From: an uncultured Clostridiaceae bacterium
Lineage (GTDB): Bacteria > Bacillota > Clostridia > Lachnospirales > Lachnospiraceae
NCBI GenBank assembly: GCA_949948825.1
Contig: CATLIJ010000214.1
Coordinates: 1 to 5,033, forward strand
DNA length: 5,033 nucleotides
Reading direction: 5' to 3'
In this document: positions 1 through 4,388 of the stretch, in pieces
Numbering within the stretch: position 1 is the first letter of the stretch
Layout of the letters: every line of letters starts with the position of its first letter
The notes under the pieces: model-generated
Told to the model about the DNA's origin: nothing
What the model saw: only the letters and a program-made list of their open reading frames with translations
Database searches by the model: none
Translations under genes and position numbers: made by a program

Positions 1-2
1 GG

Positions 3-209
3 CCTGGAGATTTTGTCCAGCTGCGCCGTCAGCACACAGGGAGTCATAGCATGATCTTTTATTCATCCAATGGAGATGGGGCAACATTTTACGAGAGCAA
101 TCTGGATGATCATAATACGATAGAAAAACGCAGCTATAGTTGGAGCCAATTATATTCTAAAAATATGGGAATCAGTGTATACACTGCCCGGGATTATTGG
201 CTGCATTAA
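3..209 (+). CDS. C-terminal end of a CHAP/NlpC-P60-like cysteine peptidase domain protein (5' end outside window)
   Basis: The frame is open from the first bases to a TAA at 207-209 and gives 68 residues beginning PGDFVQLRR and ending RDYWLH. The pattern Gly-Asp-Phe-Val, then Gly-Ser-His-Ser-Met-Ile-Phe (His at fragment residue 15), then a Gly-Asp strand leading to Phe-Tyr-Glu-Ser-Asn (residues 29-33), resembles the second half of papain-like CHAP/NlpC-P60 domains. There the catalytic His sits at the start of a strand, and an Asn, Glu or Asp on the next strand completes the site. The catalytic Cys would lie upstream, outside the window. Such proteins usually cut or bind cell-wall peptide and are exported, but no signal peptide can be checked here. 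No terminator follows the stop. The reading frame is well supported; the family is inferred from pattern only and could be another small beta-rich C-terminal domain. Confidence 0.5.
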   Translation, partial: PGDFVQLRRQHTGSHSMIFYSSNGDGATFYESNLDDHNTIEKRSYSWSQLYSKNMGISVYTARDYWLH

Positions 210-297
210 ATATTCATGAAACATTTGCCTGGTTGATGGGGCGTAGAGTTCGTCAACAGCGACTGGGTGCGGCTAAAAACACCCAGAATACCACTAA
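210..297. other. Gene-free spacer with one short hairpin
   Basis: No convincing coding sequence lies between the first stop codon and the YbjN-like fragment. The spacer contains a perfect 7-bp inverted repeat, CTGGGTG at 263-269 and CACCCAG at 280-286, around a 10-base loop. No T-run follows on either strand, so it does not look like an intrinsic terminator. Given the broken gene just downstream, the spacer may be residue of an earlier rearrangement; this is inference. Confidence 0.4.
263..286. repeat. 7-bp inverted repeat (hairpin)
   Basis: CTGGGTG (263-269) and CACCCAG (280-286) are exact reverse complements around the loop CGGCTAAAAA. The function is unknown. It lacks the T-tract of a Rho-independent terminator. 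It could be a leftover end of a lost mobile element, but nothing nearby proves that. Confidence 0.45.
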
Positions 298-564
298 TTG
301 CTATATATAGGAGGGGATATTCAGATTTGCTTTGTGCCTGAATGGAAAATCCGGGAGATCAGATATATCATTGATATTGACGAAAATGGATATGTGGTTT
401 ACGCGTTCTGCCCGATCAAGGCAGATGAGAACGATAAAAGGATGATGGCTGTAATGGCGGAGTTTGTATGCCGGACTAATTATGGAGTAAGAAATGGTAA
501 TTTCGAGTTTAATCACAGGAGGGTACAATTCCCCGATGCTTGCATCGTAACAAACTTACCATAA
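298..564 (+). pseudogene. YbjN-like domain protein fragment, truncated at both ends
   Basis: This open stretch of 88 codons contains the core RYIIDIDENGYVVYAF followed by MAEFVCRTNYGVRNGNFEFN. That resembles the central part of the small YbjN-domain (sensory transduction regulator-like) proteins common in Firmicutes, where a strand pair is followed by a helix and an Asn-Tyr-Gly...Gly-Asn-Phe-Glu motif. From my knowledge of the family, intact members have an N-terminal strand region before this and continue with an Asp-Gly-Glu-Ile-Arg-like strand after it. Here a TAA at 295-297 closes the frame just upstream. The only start is TTG at 298, without a Shine-Dalgarno sequence before it. Similarity stops near 513-519, where the insertion sequence appears to begin, so the last 15 or so codons read into IS left-end DNA. 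It is most likely a dead remnant. Family assignment is by motif memory, moderate confidence. Confidence 0.5.
534..547. repeat. IS left-end subterminal hairpin
   Basis: CGATGC (534-539) and GCATCG (542-547) form a perfect 6-bp inverted repeat around TT. Its core TGCTTGCA recurs in the right-end hairpin at 1178-1187, with the next pair changed from A-T to G-C. In IS200/IS605 elements, TnpA binds such hairpins on one strand at each end, so this is the probable left recognition hairpin. It lies about 60 bp before the tnpA start. Confidence 0.6.
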
Positions 565-584
565 AGTAGAAAAGATGATACAAT
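556..584 (+). promoter_or_regulatory. Candidate sigma-A promoter for tnpA
   Basis: TTACCA at 556-561 (4 of 6 to TTGACA) is followed after exactly 17 bases by TACAAT at 579-584 (5 of 6 to TATAAT). Transcription would begin near 591, leaving a very short leader of about 17 bases before the tnpA start codon. The site lies inside the insertion sequence, downstream of the left-end hairpin, as expected if the element carries its own promoter. Predicted from consensus only. Confidence 0.4.
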
Positions 585-592
585 GGAAGCAG

Positions 593-600
593 AAAGGAGA
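593..600 (+). promoter_or_regulatory. Ribosome binding site for tnpA
   Basis: AAAGGAGA ends seven bases before the ATG at 608 and fixes this as the tnpA start. No other in-frame start with such a site is near. Confidence 0.75.
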
Positions 601-607
601 GTTGTAG

Positions 608-1072
608 ATGAGTGAACATATCCACAAGTCGCACAACGTATCAAAGCTTATGTATCATTTTGTATTCCCAACGAAATATCGAAGAGTCGTAATAAGTGAA
701 GAGGTAGATGAGGTAATAAAAGAAATATGTGAAGAAATAAGTAAGCGTTACGACCTGTATTTTCTGGAGATAGGGACGGATAAAGATCATGTACATTTTC
801 TGATCCAATCGGTGCCAAGTTACAGTCCGACGCAGATAGTAAAGATAGTAAAGAGTATAACAGCTAAAGAAGTGCTCAGCCGATGTCCAGAGGTAAAGAA
901 GAAATTGTGGGGAGGGAATTTCTGGTCATCCGGATATTATGTAGCAACTGTAAGCGAACATGGAAATGAAGAAGTGATAGCAAATTATGTAAAGAACCAG
1001 GGGAACGAATATAAGAAATTATTCCGAAACCAAGGGCTGGAAGGTCAAATGACCTTATTTGATTATATGTAG
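608..1072 (+). CDS. tnpA: IS200/IS605-family Y1 HUH transposase TnpA
   Basis: The 154-residue protein matches the usual size of this family (about 150). TnpA is a dimeric single-strand DNA transposase that nicks and rejoins element ends through a 5'-phosphotyrosine link with a divalent metal. The HUH motif is His61-Val-His63 within KDHVHFLI. The catalytic Tyr is Tyr127 in ANYVKNQ, with Gln131 four residues later as the usual helper ligand. The N-terminal SKLMYHFVFPTKYRR strand (residues 12-26) is the typical start of the Y1 fold, and WGGNFWSSGYYVATV (101-115) is the typical strand before the catalytic helix. All key residues are intact, so the protein could be active. No tnpB lies beside it. 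Codon use differs from the opp genes: 9 of the 11 Ile codons are ATA, which is rare in oppB, fitting horizontal acquisition. Confidence 0.93.
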   Translation: MSEHIHKSHNVSKLMYHFVFPTKYRRVVISEEVDEVIKEICEEISKRYDLYFLEIGTDKDHVHFLIQSVPSYSPTQIVKIVKSITAKEVLSRCPEVKKKLWGGNFWSSGYYVATVSEHGNEEVIANYVKNQGNEYKKLFRNQGLEGQMTLFDYM

Positions 1073-1102
1073 AGGAAGAGACAGGGAAACTTTCATACCC
1101 CG

Positions 1103-1132
1103 CTTTTGGACTTGCGTAAGCAAGTCCAAAAG
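1103..1132. repeat. Right-end hairpin 1, perfect 13-bp stem
   Basis: The arm at 1103-1115 (CTTTTGGACTTGC) pairs without mismatch with 1120-1132 around the loop GTAA. If transcribed, the loop is a GNRA-type tetraloop, a hint that the structure may be kept as RNA. There is no T-tract after the second arm. Confidence 0.8.
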
Positions 1133-1133
1133 G

Positions 1134-1176
1134 CAAGTGCTGTGAGAGGCGACGTAGGAGCCGCTCACAGTGCTTG
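1134..1176. repeat. Right-end hairpin 2, long stem with internal mismatch
   Basis: Bases 1134-1146 pair with 1164-1176 over 13 positions, two of them G-T type pairs (G-U if RNA). After an A/G mismatch (1147 with 1163), GGC (1148-1150) pairs with GCC (1160-1162) around a 9-base loop. The G-T pairs are stable only on one strand or in RNA, in line with a single-strand DNA or RNA role. Confidence 0.7.
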
Positions 1177-1177
1177 A

Positions 1178-1187
1178 GTGCTTGCAC
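1178..1187. repeat. Right-end hairpin 3, counterpart of the left-end hairpin
   Basis: GTGC (1178-1181) and GCAC (1184-1187) pair around TT. The core TGCTTGCA equals that of the left hairpin, while the closing pair is G-C here and A-T there, so pairing is preserved by a double change. This is the best candidate for the right TnpA recognition hairpin. It lies just before the presumed right end. Confidence 0.55.
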
Positions 1188-1234
1188 CGGGGTAGTTGAT
1201 TAGAATCCATGATTTTTCCAAATCTGGATCATTC

Positions 1235-1243
1235 GGAAGGGGG
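1235..1243 (+). promoter_or_regulatory. Ribosome binding site deciding the oppB start
   Basis: GGAAGGGGG ends ten bases before the ATG at 1254. The earlier in-frame ATG at 1209 has no comparable site at normal distance and would add 15 residues (MIFPNLDHSEGGLVF) ahead of the usual OppB-type start. The ATG at 1254 is therefore preferred. Confidence 0.6.
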
Positions 1244-1253
1244 ATTGGTATTT

Positions 1254-2177
1254 ATGTGGAGCAGGGTAGGGAAACGGATTGCCATTTCGATTCCAGTGCT
1301 GGTGGGGGTGGTGCTTGCCATATTTGTCATGCTGCGGATTGTGCCGGGAGACCCGGTTACGACTATGCTGGGAGAGCATGTGAATCCAGCGGTGATTGAG
1401 AAGATCAGCCGGGAGATGGGACTGGACCAGCCGGTTACAGTGCAGTTTTTTCAATATGTGTTTCATGCTCTTCAGGGGGATTTTGGGACCTCCTACCGGC
1501 TGAACCGAAATGTGACGGGAATTATTCTGGATGCATTTCCTAACACAGTGAAGCTGTCGCTTCTGGCGGCAGTGGTGGCCTGGGTGATTGGGATTGTGGC
1601 AGGGATTGTGGCGGCTGTGCGTCAGAACAGGCTGCTGGACCGGCTTTTTATGGGATGCGCTCTGATGGGAGTGTCCATGCCAGTGTTTATGACTGCTTTG
1701 GTTTTGCAGTATGTGTTTGCTTTTAAGCTGAAATGGTTTCCTGTGTCTGGATTTGATTCTGTGAAGGCTATGATTCTGCCTGCCATTGCCCTGGGCTGGA
1801 ACTCGGCGGGGAGCATTGCCCGAATGACCCGCTCCAATCTGGTGGAGGTGATGCAGAATGATTACATACGGACTGCCCGGGCAAAGGGGCTGCGGGAGCA
1901 TGGGGTGATTGTGGGGCATGCCTTAAAAAATGCCATGCTGCCAGTGGTGACGATGATGGTGCTGCAGATTTCCAGTATGCTTTCCGGAGCCGTGCTGACG
2001 GAAAGTGTGTTTGGAGTACCGGGAATTGGACGGCTGGCAGTGAATGCCATTGAGACGCGGGACATGCCGCTGCTTCAGGGAACCGTGGTGTTTACCACTA
2101 TCCTGATTATCGCAGGCAATCTGGCGGCGGATCTTCTCTATAATGTGCTGGACCCGAGGATTCGGGAGGGCGCGTGA
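1254..2177 (+). CDS. oppB: Oligopeptide/dipeptide ABC transporter permease OppB (DppB-like)
   Basis: This is one of the two integral membrane subunits that form the peptide channel in the cytoplasmic membrane, paired with OppC. The 307-residue protein starts MWSRVGKRIAISIPV, as usual for OppB/DppB. TM1 is at about residues 9-28, followed by the characteristic IVPGDPV and a long outer loop with MGLDQPV and FGTSYR. Five more membrane segments lie at about 98-122, 131-156, 170-187, 230-254 and 273-297. The cytoplasmic coupling (EAA) loop that contacts the ATPases is DYIRTARAKGLREHGVIVGHALKNAMLP (203-230). VFGVPGIGRL and the ending LLYNVLDPRI are also family hallmarks. The gene is first in the visible operon and starts about 55 bases after the insertion sequence. 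The substrate cannot be fixed from the sequence: dipeptide, oligopeptide or (as in the related NikB/GsiC) another small ligand. The stop region is duplicated downstream. Confidence 0.9.
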   Translation: MWSRVGKRIAISIPVLVGVVLAIFVMLRIVPGDPVTTMLGEHVNPAVIEKISREMGLDQPVTVQFFQYVFHALQGDFGTSYRLNRNVTGIILDAFPNTVKLSLLAAVVAWVIGIVAGIVAAVRQNRLLDRLFMGCALMGVSMPVFMTALVLQYVFAFKLKWFPVSGFDSVKAMILPAIALGWNSAGSIARMTRSNLVEVMQNDYIRTARAKGLREHGVIVGHALKNAMLPVVTMMVLQISSMLSGAVLTESVFGVPGIGRLAVNAIETRDMPLLQGTVVFTTILIIAGNLAADLLYNVLDPRIREGA

Positions 2178-2303
2178 TAAGGTGCAGAACGCGGATGAGC
2201 AGCAGACGCAGGAGCGCGTAAGCGCGAGTTTTGGGAATGTGGAAGTCAGGTTGGATGCCCCCGTGTACAGTAACCGATTTTTCCCAGGGAGAGCGCGTGA
2301 TAA
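2164..2303 (+). repeat. Near-perfect 17-bp direct repeat flanking a 123-bp insert after oppB
   Basis: The last bases of oppB, GGGAGGGCGCGTGATAA (2164-2180), recur as GGGAGAGCGCGTGATAA (2287-2303), 16 of 17 identical, 123 bases apart. Removing one repeat unit would leave an ordinary spacer of about 44 bases between oppB and oppC, retaining the oppC ribosome binding site. The pattern suggests insertion of a small repeat element or a tandem slippage event within the operon. Confidence 0.65.
2212..2298. repeat. Possible small palindromic repeat element in the oppB-oppC spacer
   Basis: GAGCGCGT occurs at both 2212-2219 and 2291-2298. Between them are a GCGC-GTAA-GCGC hairpin (2214-2225) and two nested complementary pairs: TGGGAA (2232-2237) with TTCCCA (2281-2286), and GGTT (2249-2252) with AACC (2272-2275). 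This fold-back layout resembles short non-coding repeat elements of the MITE or REP kind. No transposase matches are visible and the two hairpin arms are short, so the element status is tentative. Confidence 0.4.
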
Positions 2304-2330
2304 CAAAAGAACAATTGCAGAAAAAGGGAT

Positions 2331-2337
2331 GAGGTGG
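2331..2337 (+). promoter_or_regulatory. Ribosome binding site for oppC
   Basis: GAGGTGG ends seven bases before the ATG at 2345. An ATG at 2340 is out of frame and too close to the site. Confidence 0.65.
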
Positions 2338-2344
2338 AAATGGT

Positions 2345-3277
2345 ATGTTGGATCATTCAAAAGAGCCGGGAACCGAGGGTTTGGAAAACAGACAAAAGGA
2401 GCAGGCAGATGTCTCGGCACAGCTGGGGGAGGCGGATACCTGGAAGGATCAGCTGAAAACTCTGGTAAGACAGAACAAGCTGGCGGCATTTTCCGCAGTG
2501 ATTTTAATTTTATTTTTGCTGGCAGCAGTGTTTGCTCCAATTGTGGCTCCTTATGATCATCTGAAGCAAAGCCTGACAGACCGGCTGCAGGATCCCAGTC
2601 TGGCTCACTGGCTGGGTACGGATGAGCTGGGGCGGGATGTGCTTAGCAGGGTGATCTTTGGGGCAAGGGTTTCTCTGACCATTGGTCTGGTTCCCACCTT
2701 GATTTCCATGGCCATAGGAACTGTGCTGGGACTGTGCGCCGGATTTTATGGGGGAAAGACGGATTTTGTCATCATGCGTCTGGCTGATGTGATGCTGGCC
2801 TTCCCGTCTCTTTTGCTGGCCATGGTGGTGATGTATACCATGGGAGGCGGCCTGATCAATATTTTTATTGCCTTAAGTCTGGTCAACTGGGCGGGTACAG
2901 CGAGGATTGTCCGTTCTCAGACTTTGTCTCTGAAGGAAAAAGAGTTTGTGGAGGCGGCCCGGTCCATTGGAGTGAGACAATGGACCATTATGTTCCGCCA
3001 TATTCTTCCCAACTGTCTGCCTTCGCTGATTGTGCTGTTTACTCTGAACATTCCTTCTGCTATTTTGTCAGAGGCTTCTCTTAGCTTTTTGGGCATTGGG
3101 GCTCAGCCGCCCTCTGCAAGCTGGGGACTGATGGCAGTGCGGGGAAAGAAATATCTGTTTTCCGAGCCATGGCTTTCCATTGCGCCCAGCGTGGCGATTA
3201 TGATTGTGGTGATGGCATTTAATTTCCTGGGGGACGGCCTGCGGGATGTGCTTGATCCTTATTTGAAAGAGCAGTAG
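2345..3277 (+). CDS. oppC: Oligopeptide/dipeptide ABC transporter permease OppC (DppC-like)
   Basis: The second channel subunit of the peptide importer has 310 residues. A hydrophilic cytoplasmic N-terminus of about 45 residues is followed by TM1 (about 46-68, LAAFSAVILILFLLAAVFAPIV). Next comes the OppC hallmark HWLGTDELGRDVLSRVIFGARVSL (88-111), which leads into the permease core. Further membrane segments lie at about 112-134, 142-167, 171-187, 222-245 and 275-299. The coupling EAA loop is FVEAARSIGVRQWTIMFRHILPN (201-223). LSEASLSFLGIGAQPPSASWG (241-261) and the ending DGLRDVLDPYLK are typical. It would pair with OppB and dock onto OppD and OppF. The gene is separated from oppB by 167 bases, wide for this operon, because of a repeat insert, and from oppD by 11 bases. 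Codon use resembles oppB. A Dpp-type substrate cannot be excluded. Confidence 0.92.
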   Translation: MLDHSKEPGTEGLENRQKEQADVSAQLGEADTWKDQLKTLVRQNKLAAFSAVILILFLLAAVFAPIVAPYDHLKQSLTDRLQDPSLAHWLGTDELGRDVLSRVIFGARVSLTIGLVPTLISMAIGTVLGLCAGFYGGKTDFVIMRLADVMLAFPSLLLAMVVMYTMGGGLINIFIALSLVNWAGTARIVRSQTLSLKEKEFVEAARSIGVRQWTIMFRHILPNCLPSLIVLFTLNIPSAILSEASLSFLGIGAQPPSASWGLMAVRGKKYLFSEPWLSIAPSVAIMIVVMAFNFLGDGLRDVLDPYLKEQ

Positions 3278-3281
3278 GAGG
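3276..3281 (+). promoter_or_regulatory. Ribosome binding site for oppD overlapping the oppC stop
   Basis: AGGAGG begins within the oppC stop codon TAG (3275-3277) and ends seven bases before the oppD ATG at 3289, so translation of the two genes is probably coupled. Confidence 0.8.
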
Positions 3282-3288
3282 GGAAGGG

Positions 3289-4266
3289 ATGCGTGAATCA
3301 ATTGTTTTGGATATAAAAGACTTAAAATCCCATTTCTTTACAGCAAAGGGTGTGGCTCCGGCAGTGGACGGAGTCAGCATTCAGGTGCCGGCGGGAAAGA
3401 TTATCGGAGTTGTGGGGGAATCTGGATGCGGCAAGAGCATGACTGCCATGTCCGTTATGGGGCTTTTGCGGTATCCGGGCCGGGTGGTTGGGGGAACCAT
3501 CACGTTAGATGGCAGGGATATTACCCATTTAAGTGCAAAAGAGCTTTCTAAGGTGCGGGGAAATGAGATTTCTATGATTTTTCAGGAGCCCATGACATCA
3601 TTAAATCCTGTGTATCCAGTGGGAAAGCAGGTGCGGGAGGCGATTTTGCTTCACCAGAAGGTGTCAAAGGCAGAGGCAAAGGAGCGGGTGGTGGAGATTT
3701 TCCGGGCAGTGGGCATTCCGGAACCGGAAAAGCGATATTACAATTATCCCCATCAGCTGTCCGGGGGCCTTCGCCAGCGGGTGATGATTGGAATGGCCAT
3801 GGTTTGCCGTCCCAAGGTAATGATTGCCGATGAGCCTACCACTGCATTGGATGTGACCATTGAGGCACAGATTCTTCGTTTGATGAAAAAGCTGTGTGAG
3901 GAACAGGGGACTTCCATCATTTTGATTACCCACAATATGGGAGTGGTGGCAGAGGTCTGTGATTATGTGTATGTAATGTATGCGGGAAAGGTGATGGAGC
4001 AGGCAGAGACCTTTGAGCTGTTTGATCATACCAGCCATCCTTATACCAGGGGGCTGTTAAATTCCATTCCCAGGCTGGATGAAAAGGCCAGACGTCTGCA
4101 CACCATTGAAGGCGTGGTGCCGAATCTGCTTCATCTGCCAGAGGGCTGCAGTTTTTGCACCCGCTGCAGTGAGGCCAAAAAACGGTGCTTTGTGGAGAGG
4201 CCGGATCTGTACCAGGTGGGAGAGGAACATAAGGTGCGGTGCTTTCAGTATGAGGGGGAAGCCTGA
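3289..4266 (+). CDS. oppD: Oligopeptide/dipeptide ABC transporter ATP-binding protein OppD (DppD-like)
   Basis: The protein (325 residues) is one of the two cytoplasmic ATPases that power the importer. The nucleotide-binding domain is complete: Walker A GESGCGKS (43-50), Q-loop Gln99 in FQEPMTSLNPV, signature LSGGLRQRV (157-165), Walker B VMIADEP (177-183) with catalytic Glu182, D-loop TALD (185-188) and switch His215. The QEP form and the MIGMAM stretch after the signature are typical of OppD rather than OppF. The C-terminal oligopeptide-transporter domain includes TSHPYTRGLLNSIPRLD (248-264) and the cysteine cluster GCSFCTRC...C (Cys287, 290, 293, 300), the pattern reported to bind a [4Fe-4S] cluster in some DppD proteins. 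The signature has Leu161 where Met or Gln is more usual, a mild change. It sits 11 bases after oppC. Confidence 0.94.
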   Translation: MRESIVLDIKDLKSHFFTAKGVAPAVDGVSIQVPAGKIIGVVGESGCGKSMTAMSVMGLLRYPGRVVGGTITLDGRDITHLSAKELSKVRGNEISMIFQEPMTSLNPVYPVGKQVREAILLHQKVSKAEAKERVVEIFRAVGIPEPEKRYYNYPHQLSGGLRQRVMIGMAMVCRPKVMIADEPTTALDVTIEAQILRLMKKLCEEQGTSIILITHNMGVVAEVCDYVYVMYAGKVMEQAETFELFDHTSHPYTRGLLNSIPRLDEKARRLHTIEGVVPNLLHLPEGCSFCTRCSEAKKRCFVERPDLYQVGEEHKVRCFQYEGEA

Positions 4267-4388
4267 CAGAAGGAGAGGAAAAAAACCGCATATGGTTATT
4301 TGAGGCTTGGAAAATCTGTAACAGCTTATGGGAATGTGATTCGAGGAAGGGCTTGGAGAGGGTCCGCAAGAGAAGAAGGAGAGAGGGA
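4267..4388 (+). other. Spacer between oppD and oppF, no gene recognised
   Basis: The 122-base gap is long for these genes, which are often contiguous. A Shine-Dalgarno-like AGGAGAGG (4271-4278) precedes only a three-codon frame (ATG at 4292, stop at 4301). The oppF frame itself is open back through the whole gap, but with no ATG or GTG start and an unlikely Arg-rich translation. No clear hairpin or terminator was seen, so cotranscription of oppD and oppF is expected. Confidence 0.5.
4376..4381 (+). promoter_or_regulatory. Ribosome binding site for oppF
   Basis: AAGGAG ends seven bases before the ATG at 4389 and supports this start although the frame is open further upstream. Confidence 0.7.

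Larger units (their letters stand above)
1096..1194. repeat. Branched right-end structure: three hairpins closed by a 7-bp stem
   Basis: TACCCCG (1096-1102) and CGGGGTA (1188-1194) are perfect complements and enclose three successive hairpins, listed separately, so the 99 bases can fold as a four-way junction. It starts 23 bases after the tnpA stop codon and occupies nearly the whole right end of the insertion sequence. Known IS200/IS605 right ends need one hairpin for TnpA recognition, so this one is more elaborate than required. It could act as DNA (transposase recognition), as RNA in the 3' end of the tnpA transcript, or both. No T-run follows, so it is not a standard intrinsic terminator, although such a fold might still hinder transcription into oppB. 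Confidence 0.7.
514..1200 (+). mobile_element. IS200/IS605-family insertion sequence, tnpA only (boundaries approximate)
   Basis: The element is defined by a Y1 transposase gene (608-1072) flanked by hairpin-forming ends. The left subterminal hairpin lies at 534-547 and a branched structure at 1096-1194. The two ends share the TGCTTGCA hairpin core (537-544 and 1179-1186). CCCCGATGC on the left (531-539) is an 8 of 9 inverted match to GCACCGGGG on the right (1184-1192). Members of this family move as single-stranded DNA, recognise subterminal hairpins, make no target duplication and insert 3' of a short fixed target. The suggested limits place TTAAT (509-513) as left flank and TTGAT (1196-1200) as the last bases of the element, giving about 687 bp, close to the roughly 700 bp usual for IS200-type elements. 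No tnpB is present. The exact ends are inferred and could be off by several bases. Confidence 0.75.

Noticed and set aside
1103..1132. Intrinsic terminator after tnpA
   Set aside because: The stem is strong but no T-run follows on either strand (AGGCAAG after the arm on the plus strand), so it lacks the defining second part.
876..1187. Minus-strand 103-codon frame opposite tnpA and the right-end hairpins
   Set aside because: It runs through palindromic DNA and the antisense of a transposase with intact catalytic residues; no protein features.
1096..1200. Guide RNA (omega RNA) of a TnpB nuclease
   Set aside because: There is no tnpB or iscB in the window, and the structured region follows tnpA directly; the analogy to structured right ends is noted but not claimed.
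1209..1253. Earlier ATG at 1209 as oppB start
   Set aside because: It lacks a well-placed ribosome binding site and would add 15 residues atypical for OppB; the ATG at 1254 has GGAAGGGGG upstream and begins with the usual OppB-type N-terminus.
1200..1919. 239-codon open frame on the minus strand opposite oppB
   Set aside because: Its translation is rich in His, Gln and Pro with no recognisable domain, and it lies entirely opposite a clear OppB frame with family motifs; it is a composition shadow.
1923..2540. 205-codon minus-strand open frame across the oppB-oppC junction
   Set aside because: Low-complexity, Pro/Ser/Leu-rich translation without motifs; it overlaps two real genes.
2143..2556. 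137-codon plus-strand frame running through the oppB-oppC spacer
   Set aside because: Most of it overlaps oppB and oppC in another frame, there is no ribosome binding site at its start, and the spacer part is better explained by the repeat structure (the GRARD peptide occurs twice because of the DNA repeat).
4079..4303. 74-codon plus-strand frame overlapping the end of oppD
   Set aside because: Out of frame within the conserved OppD cysteine domain and without recognisable features.
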